From: Saccharopolyspora gloriosae
GTDB lineage: Bacteria; Actinomycetota; Actinomycetes; Mycobacteriales; Pseudonocardiaceae
Assembly: GCF_022828475.1 (NCBI RefSeq)
Contig: NZ_CP059557.1
Location: 4,077,470 to 4,141,469 of the forward strand
Length of the DNA: 64,000 nt
Reading direction: 5' to 3'
Both the position numbers and the translations under genes were made by a program. Below, one piece after another: positions 1 through 7,159 of the stretch. The first letter of the stretch is position 1; every line of letters starts with the position of its first letter. The notes under the pieces were generated by a model. That model had not been told where the DNA came from, did no database searches, and saw only the letters and a list, made by a program, of their open reading frames with translations.

Positions 1-2
1 GC

Positions 3-545
3 GCGCTGTGGCACTGGGAGTTCCACCCGCTGTTCCAGGACCTGGCGGCGGTGGGCGTGGCCGTGATCGCGCCGAACCACCGCGCCGAGGACGGCAAGTG
101 GGGCGGGCCGGACCTGGCCGGGGTGATCTCGCTGGGGCATCACCTGCGTTCGCAGCGGCCCGGGCTGCCCGGGCCGATCCTGCTCGGCGGCGGCCATGGC
201 GGACGGCTCGGCCTGCAAGCCGCGGGCAGCACGCCGGGCCTGTGGTCGGCGTGCGTGGCGATGGCGCCGCTGCTCACCGAGGACGACGACCTCGGGCGGA
301 TCATGGCGGCGAACACCGCACCGGTGCTGCTGATCCACGGCAGCCGCGATGAGACGGTACCGGTCGGGCGGGCACGGATGTTGCGCCGGAACCTGGCCGG
401 ACCGTCCGTCACGGGTCCGTCGATGCGGTACTTCGAGGTCGACGCCGGGCACGACGCCGTGGCCGCGGTGGACCGGGGAACGCTGCGGGAGAAGGTCGTC
501 GCGTTCTGCCGGGGCGGCCTCGCCCCCTCACCCGGAGTGCGCTGA
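3..545 (+). CDS. alpha/beta hydrolase family protein, 5' truncated by window edge
   Basis: The reading frame is open from the first bases, so only the C-terminal part (about 180 residues) is visible. It shows an alpha/beta-hydrolase layout: a strand-turn segment GGGHGG where the nucleophile elbow should be (195-197 encodes His), an acid-containing turn GSRDETVP, and a final AGHDAV segment with the usual catalytic His. The elbow therefore reads G-x-His-x-G instead of G-x-Ser-x-G, so ordinary Ser-hydrolase activity is doubtful. The stop is 25 bases before the next gene, which reads the same way, so the two may be co-transcribed. The substrate cannot be told. Confidence 0.65.
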   Translation, partial: ALWHWEFHPLFQDLAAVGVAVIAPNHRAEDGKWGGPDLAGVISLGHHLRSQRPGLPGPILLGGGHGGRLGLQAAGSTPGLWSACVAMAPLLTEDDDLGRIMAANTAPVLLIHGSRDETVPVGRARMLRRNLAGPSVTGPSMRYFEVDAGHDAVAAVDRGTLREKVVAFCRGGLAPSPGVR

Positions 546-570
546 GCACCGTCGGGCACACTGATCGGCG

Positions 571-1314
571 ATGAGCTCAACTGTTCTGGTCCTCGGCGGC
601 CGCAGCGAGATCGGTGTCGAACTGGCCGCCCGCCTGGTCGGCGACGGCGCAGGCACGGTGATCCTGGCCGCCCGGCGCAGCCACGACCTCGACGCGCAGG
701 AGTCCCTGCTGCGCGAGGCCGGCGCCGCGGAAGTGGAGCGGGTGGAGTTCGACGCGGACGACCTCACCACGCACCGCACGCTGCTCGACGAGCTCACCGC
801 ACGGCACGGCACGCTGGACGACGTGATCGTCTCCTTCGGCATTCTCGGCGATCAGGACCGCGCCGAGCACGATGCCGAGCACGCGGTGTCCATCGTGCAC
901 ACCGACTACGTCGCGCACGTCTCGGTGCTCACCCACCTCGCGACAGTGCTGCGGACGCAGGGGCACGGGCGGCTGGTGGTGTTCTCCTCAGTGGCAGGCG
1001 TGCGGGTGCGGCGGGCGAACTACGTGTACGGGTCGGCGAAGGCCGGGCTCGACGGGTTCGCGGCCGGGCTCGCGGACGCGCTCGTCGGCAGCGGGGTGAG
1101 CCTGCTGGTGGTGCGGCCGGGTTTTGTGGTCGGGCGGATGACCGAGGGCATGTTTCCGGCGCCGTTCTCCAGCACCCCTGGGCAGGTCGCCGACGCGGCC
1201 GCGCGGGCGCTGCGCCGAGGGCGCGTGGAGGTGTGGGTGCCGTTCGCCCTGCGCGTGCTGTTCGGGGTGCTGCGGTACGTGCCGCGCCCGATCTGGCGCC
1301 GGATGCCGCGGTAG
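571..1314 (+). CDS. dprE2: DprE2-like decaprenylphospho-beta-D-erythro-pentofuranosid-2-ulose 2-reductase (SDR)
   Basis: This 247-residue classical SDR has an N-terminal nucleotide-binding GGRSEIG motif, a catalytic serine in VVFSSVAG and Tyr153/Lys157 in YGSAKAG. The run RVRRANYVYGSAKAGLDGF, the C-terminal RPGFVVGRMT and the ending VLRYVPRPIWRRMPR are very close to mycobacterial DprE2, the NADH-dependent second half of the decaprenylphosphoryl-ribose to -arabinose epimerase. The product donates arabinose to cell-wall arabinan. Its partner oxidase DprE1 is not in this window. Length matches the family. The identification comes from remembered family motifs; a related lipid-sugar or keto reductase is the alternative. 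Confidence 0.8.
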   Translation: MSSTVLVLGGRSEIGVELAARLVGDGAGTVILAARRSHDLDAQESLLREAGAAEVERVEFDADDLTTHRTLLDELTARHGTLDDVIVSFGILGDQDRAEHDAEHAVSIVHTDYVAHVSVLTHLATVLRTQGHGRLVVFSSVAGVRVRRANYVYGSAKAGLDGFAAGLADALVGSGVSLLVVRPGFVVGRMTEGMFPAPFSSTPGQVADAAARALRRGRVEVWVPFALRVLFGVLRYVPRPIWRRMPR

Positions 1315-1392
1315 GAACCGGTCGGCGGTGGCGGAACGCACCACTGGACTGATGCCGCCGTTCTCGCCACACTGGGAGCTCAGGTCTCGGGG

Positions 1393-1406
1393 CCTGAGGC
1401 CTCAGG
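1393..1406. repeat. perfect 14-bp palindrome in dprE2-DUF2237 gap
   Basis: CCTGAGGCCTCAGG is a perfect palindrome about 80 bases after the dprE2 stop. It could be the stem of a terminator or a dimer-binding site. A second GC palindrome lies at 1445-1458, just upstream of the next gene. Confidence 0.4.
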
Positions 1407-1444
1407 GCGTCGAACCTCCGGCGGCGTTTCGCCCTCCGGGGAGC

Positions 1445-1458
1445 CCGGCCCGGGCCGG
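1445..1458. repeat. perfect 14-bp GC palindrome upstream of DUF2237 gene
   Basis: CCGGCCCGGGCCGG is a perfect palindrome 40-54 bases before the chosen ATG of the DUF2237 gene. Pure G/C palindromes arise easily at this base composition, so a regulatory role is only a possibility. Confidence 0.25.
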
Positions 1459-1498
1459 CCCCTACCCGGCGTCCAGGTGTTGGAGTGAAGGTGCCCTC

Positions 1499-1891
1499 AT
1501 GACGACCGATCGCAACGTTCTCGGTGGCGAACTGGAGCCTTGCGGCACCGAACCGCTCACCGGTTTCTACCGCGACGGCTGCTGCTCGACCGGACCGGAG
1601 GACGTCGGCGAGCACACGGTGTGCGCGGTGCTCTCCACCGAATTCCTCGTGCAACAACAGGAGTCGGGCAATGATCTGGTGACGCCCCGCCCGGAGTACG
1701 GCTTCGCCGGATTGCAGCCGGGTGATCGCTGGTGCGTGTGCGCCTCGCGCTGGTTGGAGGCGTATTCGGCGGGGGCGGCTCCGCCGGTGCTGCTGGCCGC
1801 GACGCACGCGAAGGCCATCGAAGTCGTTCCGCTGAGCGCGCTGCAGGAGCACGCCGTGGACGTACCCGCGGATCCGAGCACGCTGACTTGA
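1499..1891 (+). CDS. DUF2237 family protein
   Basis: The product is 130 residues. I chose the ATG at 1499 because family similarity begins right after it (NVLGGELEPCGTEPLTGFYR) and a purine-rich GGAGTGAAGG lies upstream; a longer in-frame start at 1328 adds unrelated low-complexity sequence. Conserved features are RDGCCSTGPEDVGEHTVC, YGFAGLQPGDRWCVCASRW and ATHAKAIEVVPLSAL, with five conserved-looking cysteines (two as CC, two as CVC). Proteins of this family are small, cytosolic and of unknown function. It stands alone between dprE2 and the large ART-like gene. Confidence 0.85.
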   Translation: MTTDRNVLGGELEPCGTEPLTGFYRDGCCSTGPEDVGEHTVCAVLSTEFLVQQQESGNDLVTPRPEYGFAGLQPGDRWCVCASRWLEAYSAGAAPPVLLAATHAKAIEVVPLSALQEHAVDVPADPSTLT

Positions 1892-2162
1892 GGCGCCTCC
1901 GGGCGGCGGCCCGCGTGGGCTCCGCCCGGGCCGTGCGCGTACGGATGCGATGATCTGGATCTCGCCGCCCACCCGCATTGGGCCGGTCGCCCGACGAGAC
2001 ACCGCCGGGTGAGGGAAACCCCTGTGAACATCGCCCGTGGCATCGGAACGCGTTCCGCTCTTGCCTGCGGTCGATCACACTGGGGCCGGTACGGCCGCGT
2101 CTTCGCGCGGGCACCGAAGCCCGCACCGGAGAGGCGGACTGCGCGCGGAACGAGAGCGGTTG

Positions 2163-4901
2163 ATGTCAGCACCGGACTCCAGCACGACCGGGTCCCCCGG
2201 CTCGCCGAGCCTGTACGTCCAGGCTCAGGCGGGCAAAGCAGTGATCCGCAAGGTCGGCGATCAGGACGAACGCGAACAGCGGTTCTTCGACACCGTTTCG
2301 CAACCGCCGCGTTCCGGTGTGGTGCTGGCCGCCGCATCCGCGGTCACCGATCCAGCGTTCCTCGGCTCGCTGCACGAGGCCTTCCGGGGCGCGCTCAGCG
2401 GCACGAGCCGCGGGCAGCGCCCGCCGCAGGTGTGGGTCGCGGTTTCCGGGCTGCACCAAGCGGGGCCGCAGGGCTGGTCCCCCGCGCAGCGACTGGCCGA
2501 CGAGTTCCGGGTGGACGTGCTCGCGCCGGACGGGCCGCTGGCGCTGGTGCCCGGCGGAACGATCTTCGCCGGTACCGGTGACCACGCGTGGCGGTTGTTC
2601 CGCGCCGGCACCGTCGCGCAGCCCTTCGCGCTCCGGTTGCCCACACCGCGCTGGGAATCGGCGTTGCCGCGTGCCCCCCGAACCGTTTCCGGCCTGCTGG
2701 TCGAACCGGTGCCCGCCGGACTGATGCTGCGGCCCGCTGAGGGTCGGCAGTCCGCGCCGGGCGCAGGCGTCGTCGTCCCGCAGTCGGGGCAACGTCCGCG
2801 GGTGCTGCTGGCACCGTCGATCACTCCCCCGCAGGTGGCCGCTGCCGTCGGCCCGTTGCCGCCTGCGGTGCGCAGCAGCATGGAACTGATCCCGACCTCG
2901 GCCGACACGGCCACCGCCGAGTGGATGCAGCAGCTGGCCGGGCTCCTCGGGCACGACGTGTTCGCCGCGACCGGCACGGTGCGCCGCGGTGAGGACGGCG
3001 TCGAGCGCGCCCTGGCACGCGGGGCGGACGGGGCGCAGTGGCAGCCGTTCCCGCTGCTGCTGCGGTATTCGGCGAACGGCGCGCAGGTCGTCTCGTCCGC
3101 CGCTGCTCCGATCGGCTGGGTGCCTGCGGGGCCTGCGTTGTACCGGTGGAGCGGGATGGCTCAGGCCAGTCCTAAACGGCCGGTGCCGGGCGAGCTGCAG
3201 GCGAAGGTGGTGCCCTCCGGCCTGGCCCTGGTCGAAGGAACGCAGGCGGCCGCACCCGCCCCGGCTGATCGGCTGGCTTTCGAATCGGACCGGATGACGT
3301 TGACGCTGGGCCGCCCGCACACGGGACTGTCGCAGCAGGTGCCGCAGGTGTTGCACGCGCTGCTGACGGGGTTGAACCCGCAGCAGCGGCGCAGGTTGCG
3401 ATTGCTGGTGCTGGGGTCGACCGACGAGCCGCTGCGCGCTCAGCTGCGGGCGGCCGCGGGCGAGCTCGCCGAGCGGCTGGAGTTCCCGACGATGTCCGCG
3501 GCCGGTGGCGCAGTCGTCGCCGCCCCGCCGGGGGCCGAGCACGCGGGAGGCTCCCCTGGCGAACCGGCTCCGCGTCGCGAAGCTCCAGCCGAAACGGGCG
3601 CCCCGGCGCCGGACTCCGATGCCGACACGGTCGTGCGGGAACCGGTCGCTCCGCCCGCGCTCCCCGCTAAGCGCCCGCGCACCGAGTCGGAAGGCCCGGC
3701 GCCGGACGTGCTCCTTCCCCGCCCCGGTGATCAGCGGACGGTGCGCGCCCCGCGCGAAGTCGCGCCCGCCGCACAGAACAGGCCGGGCCATGACACGACC
3801 GCGCGGATGCCGATCGTGCCTGGCTCAGCCGAGCCGGACCGAGCGGTCGCACCGGAATCCCGGCCCCCTGCTCAGCAACCCGCCGACACCACCGCGCAGG
3901 ACACGGTCATGCTGCGCATCGACGGCGACCAGGTCCGCGACCTGACACCCGACGCGGACACCGAGCAGCCGCCCGCGGAGGCCGCGCCCGAACTGGGGCT
4001 CATTCCGGCGTCGCTGCCGGACGACGCGTTGCCCGCCGATCACCAGAGCACGCCGGAGCAACGCACCCGCTTCTCCCAGTGGGCGGGCGAGGTCTTCGAC
4101 GACTCGCTGCCGTCGGTCAACACCGCGCTCGCGACCTTCCCCGCATTGCGCGAATCGGGGGCGGAGCACGAGTCCAAAGCGGATCTCGTCGCCGTGCACC
4201 TCTACATCGGGGGCGGCCCGCAGGGCGGGAACGCGCTCAACCGCGCGTTGCGCGGTTCGGACGCGGCGGCGGTCCGGGACTACGCGGCCTGCCTGACCTC
4301 CGGCCTGCGCAGGTTGCCGGTGCACCGCGGCGCCTCGTTCCGCACGGCTCGCGTGCGCGACGGGCACTCCCCGCTGTCGGGGTACGAACCGGGCACCTTG
4401 CTCGACGAGCCCGCGTTCCTGAGCGGGACCTCCGCGAGCGACGTGACGGTGGACGATCCGCACGTGGACGTGGTGATCTGGTCGTTGACCGCACGGCGCA
4501 TCGCCGCGATCGGCCAGAGCGCACCGGACGAGGTCGTGTTCACCTCGGCGACCAGGTTCAAGGTGCTCGCGGTGGATCGCCAGGACACCGAGCAGGACGG
4601 TGACGGGGCCGCCATGCCGCCCGCGGTGCTGATGCGCGAGCTGCGCCCCGGCGAGGCTTCGGCCCCCGGCGAACTCACCGAGGCCGACGAAGCGGTGCTG
4701 CCGAGGCTGCGCCGGGCGCTGCACCGCAGGCACACGAATCAGCTGCGGGTGCTCACCGACGCCGACCACATCGAGCGGTTCGGCGAACCTGTCGGCCTCG
4801 TGCTGGGCGAGCTGGGCGGTGCCCCCGCAGCGACCTCCGATGCCATCACCGCCGACCCGGATCCGGTTGCGCCGCAACCGGTTTCGGCGGCCGCCCACTG
4901 A
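2163..4901 (+). CDS. large multidomain protein with C-terminal ADP-ribosyltransferase-like fold, next to mycosin
   Basis: The ATG at 2163 gives 912 residues; GAGAGCGG precedes it. Residues 1-480 hold at least two diverged copies of a module in which QRLADEFxVDVLAP or QQLAGLLGHDVFAATG is followed by a Trp-rich stretch. Residues about 480-640 are Pro/Ala/Glu-rich and probably disordered. Residues about 640-850 resemble an R-S-E class ADP-ribosyltransferase: a helix with VHLYIGGG and NALNRALRG, Arg722 in VHRGASF, the Ser/Thr motif at 752-758 (FLSGTSA) and Glu790 in PDEVVF followed by TRFKVL. The residue two before Glu790 is Pro788, where active arginine transferases have Glu or Gln, so activity may be altered or lost. 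There is no signal peptide. The mycosin gene follows after 5 bases, suggesting a link to type VII secretion. This function is inferred. Confidence 0.6.
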   Translation: MSAPDSSTTGSPGSPSLYVQAQAGKAVIRKVGDQDEREQRFFDTVSQPPRSGVVLAAASAVTDPAFLGSLHEAFRGALSGTSRGQRPPQVWVAVSGLHQAGPQGWSPAQRLADEFRVDVLAPDGPLALVPGGTIFAGTGDHAWRLFRAGTVAQPFALRLPTPRWESALPRAPRTVSGLLVEPVPAGLMLRPAEGRQSAPGAGVVVPQSGQRPRVLLAPSITPPQVAAAVGPLPPAVRSSMELIPTSADTATAEWMQQLAGLLGHDVFAATGTVRRGEDGVERALARGADGAQWQPFPLLLRYSANGAQVVSSAAAPIGWVPAGPALYRWSGMAQASPKRPVPGELQAKVVPSGLALVEGTQAAAPAPADRLAFESDRMTLTLGRPHTGLSQQVPQVLHALLTGLNPQQRRRLRLLVLGSTDEPLRAQLRAAAGELAERLEFPTMSAAGGAVVAAPPGAEHAGGSPGEPAPRREAPAETGAPAPDSDADTVVREPVAPPALPAKRPRTESEGPAPDVLLPRPGDQRTVRAPREVAPAAQNRPGHDTTARMPIVPGSAEPDRAVAPESRPPAQQPADTTAQDTVMLRIDGDQVRDLTPDADTEQPPAEAAPELGLIPASLPDDALPADHQSTPEQRTRFSQWAGEVFDDSLPSVNTALATFPALRESGAEHESKADLVAVHLYIGGGPQGGNALNRALRGSDAAAVRDYAACLTSGLRRLPVHRGASFRTARVRDGHSPLSGYEPGTLLDEPAFLSGTSASDVTVDDPHVDVVIWSLTARRIAAIGQSAPDEVVFTSATRFKVLAVDRQDTEQDGDGAAMPPAVLMRELRPGEASAPGELTEADEAVLPRLRRALHRRHTNQLRVLTDADHIERFGEPVGLVLGELGGAPAATSDAITADPDPVAPQPVSAAAH

Positions 4902-4924
4902 TATCGATGAGGCAGAACAGGATC

Positions 4925-6160
4925 ATGCGAGCAAGCCGACCCGTCCTCGCCGCGCTGGGGGTGGCAGGGATGCTGCTGACCACGGCCGCTCCCGCCGCCG
5001 CCGTGCCCGGTGCACAACTCCCCCGCGCTCAGTCCCCCGGCGCCGATTGCCGTCCGCCGCCGGTGCGCAGCGAGGTCGCCCGGCCGTGGGCGCAGCAGCT
5101 GCTCGCACCCGAACGCGCCTGGGAGCTCACCCGCGGGCAGGGCGTGCTCGTCGGCGTCATCGACTCCGGAGTGGACGCGTCGATCCCCCAGCTCGCAGGC
5201 GGAGTGCTCGTCGGACACGACGTCCACTCGCCCGGCGGTGGACCCGCGAACACCGACTGCCTCGGGCACGGCACGTTCGTGGCCGGGATCATCGCGGCCC
5301 GCCAGCTGCCCGGGATCGGTTTCTCCGGCGTCGCTCCGGATGCCCAGGTGCTGCCGATCCGGGACACCCAGTCCACCGACGGTGGCTCCGCGCACACCAT
5401 GGCGGAGGGCATCCGCACGGCGGTGAACTCGGGCGCGAAAGTCATCAACATCTCGGAGAGCACCTACTACGACGACCAGGAACTGCGCGGCGCGATCGAG
5501 TTCGCGCAGTCGCGGGACGTGCTGGTCGTGGCCGCCGTCGCCAACGGTGCGCAAGAGGGCAACCCGATCCCGTACCCGGCGTCGTATCCGAACGTGCTGG
5601 CAGTCGGTGCGGTGGATTCCAGCGGCGCGCGGGCGAGCTTCTCGCAGACCGGTGACTTCCTCTCCCTCGTCGCTCCCGGCGTGGACGTGATGAGCCTCGG
5701 GCCGGGCGGGCCGGGGCACTGGCAGGACAGCGGCACGAGCTTCGCGACCCCGTTCGTCACGGGCACCGCGGCGCTGGTCCGCTCCTACCACCCGGAACTG
5801 GACGCCCAGCAGGTGAAGAACCGGCTGCAGGCCACCGCGACCCGCCCCGGCGTCACCGTCCCGGACCCGCAGATGGGCTGGGGGACGGTGAACCCGTATT
5901 CGGCGGTCACCGCGGTACTGCCCGAGGAGGGCGGCGCCACGGGCGGCGGCACTCCCGCCGGGCGCGCGGTGCACCCGGACATTCCGGTGGACAACCCGGT
6001 GCCGATGCGGGTGGTGACGCTGAGCATCGCCGGGGTGGTGCTGCTGGTGATCGCGGCCGCGCTCGTCACCCGGCTCGGCCCGGCGGGGCACCGGCGCCGG
6101 TGGCGCAGGAGCCGGGTGGTGAAGGTGGTCGACGGCCCGCAGGAGACCGCGTCGAACTGA
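4925..6160 (+). CDS. mycP: mycosin-type subtilisin serine protease (type VII secretion associated)
   Basis: This is an S8 peptidase with a signal peptide (RPVLAALGVAGMLLTTAAPAAA), catalytic Asp in VIDSGVD, His in GHGTFVAG, Ser in GTSFATPFVTG, and one C-terminal membrane helix (VVTLSIAGVVLLVIAAALV) followed by a basic cytoplasmic tail. That architecture is the mycosin family, the membrane-anchored protease of type VII (ESX) secretion systems. I prefer the ATG at 4925, which starts the signal peptide and has AGGCAGAACAGG upstream; an in-frame ATG at 4907 is possible. It lies directly after the ART-like gene. No EccB/C/D/E or WXG100 genes are in the window, so it may be an orphan. Confidence 0.85.
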   Translation: MRASRPVLAALGVAGMLLTTAAPAAAVPGAQLPRAQSPGADCRPPPVRSEVARPWAQQLLAPERAWELTRGQGVLVGVIDSGVDASIPQLAGGVLVGHDVHSPGGGPANTDCLGHGTFVAGIIAARQLPGIGFSGVAPDAQVLPIRDTQSTDGGSAHTMAEGIRTAVNSGAKVINISESTYYDDQELRGAIEFAQSRDVLVVAAVANGAQEGNPIPYPASYPNVLAVGAVDSSGARASFSQTGDFLSLVAPGVDVMSLGPGGPGHWQDSGTSFATPFVTGTAALVRSYHPELDAQQVKNRLQATATRPGVTVPDPQMGWGTVNPYSAVTAVLPEEGGATGGGTPAGRAVHPDIPVDNPVPMRVVTLSIAGVVLLVIAAALVTRLGPAGHRRRWRRSRVVKVVDGPQETASN

Positions 6161-6252
6161 CCGTTCACCGTGTCGCCGGGCACGGCGCCGTTGGGCTCGC
6201 CTCGCGCGATCGGCACACTGTGCTGACGTAGCGGATCGAGGGAGGGACTCCG

Positions 6253-6870
6253 ATGCGAGCCGACCAACCACCATGCGGCCCGGCTGCGTGTACCGAGCGC
6301 GCGGCGCAGGGCGAACGAGCCGACGCCGCGCGCAACCGCAGGCGGATCATGGACGCCGCCCAGGGCATGGTGCGAGCGCACGGGGTGGAGTCGTTGTCGA
6401 TGGAGGAGGTGGCCCAGTCCGCAGGCGTCGGCGTCGGCACCGTCTACCGGCGGTTCGGGGATCGGGCGGGTCTCGCCTACGCGTTGCTCGACGAGCGGGA
6501 ACGGGAGTTCCAGGAGGCGTTCCTGTGCGGGCCTCCCCCGTTAGGCCCCGGTGCCGCTCCCGGTGAACGGGTCCGGGCGTTCCTGGACGCGCTGCTCGAT
6601 CGGGTGGACGAGCAGTCGGCGCTGCTCCTGGTCGCCGAGACGAACAGTGCACACGCCCGCTACCTCAGCGGCGCCTACGGTGCGCATCGCGCGCATCTGG
6701 CGGACCTGCTGCGTTCGGCGCATCCGGAGGGTGACGCACCGGTGCTGGCGGACGCGTTGCTGGCACCGTTCGGCTCGGTGCTGATCACCTACCAGCAGGA
6801 GGTCGCGGGGATATCGCTGGAGCGGATCCGCGCGGGGCTCGACGATCTGGTCGCTTCATTCCTCGAATAG
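6253..6870 (+). CDS. TetR/AcrR family transcriptional regulator
   Basis: The 205-residue product has an N-terminal HTH: NRRRIMDAAQGMVRAHGVESLSMEEVAQSAGVGVGTVYRRFGDRAGL, the typical helix-turn-helix with Tyr before the recognition-helix end. The C-terminal ligand domain resembles the SACE_7040-type or unclassified TetR C-domain. The start at 6253 has GAGGGAGGGAC just upstream. The first 25 residues before the HTH are an unusually long polar extension containing two cysteines. The gene stands alone; no clear operator palindrome was seen in the 92 bases upstream, and the target is unknown. Confidence 0.88.
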   Translation: MRADQPPCGPAACTERAAQGERADAARNRRRIMDAAQGMVRAHGVESLSMEEVAQSAGVGVGTVYRRFGDRAGLAYALLDEREREFQEAFLCGPPPLGPGAAPGERVRAFLDALLDRVDEQSALLLVAETNSAHARYLSGAYGAHRAHLADLLRSAHPEGDAPVLADALLAPFGSVLITYQQEVAGISLERIRAGLDDLVASFLE

Positions 6871-7159
6871 GAGAATCCGGCGCAATTCCGCGGATCAAGA
6901 TAATCCATTTTGGACAATTCTTGCCGCGGACCGGCTGATTGCCGAGTTCGGCGAAACCACGCATCGACCCGCTGCGCACGGATACGCGCCGCTCGTCCGA
7001 ATCCGCACCGCCCGGATCCTTCGCAGTGATTCGCGTCCTTCGCTGGACGTCCGACACTCTAAAGTGGGCCGCTGCTCGGTGGATCGCACACCCACTGCCG
7101 TTGCGTGGCATCGACCGCCGCTCGACCGTTACGGTCGTGTCCCGAGTGGAGAGGCTCCG

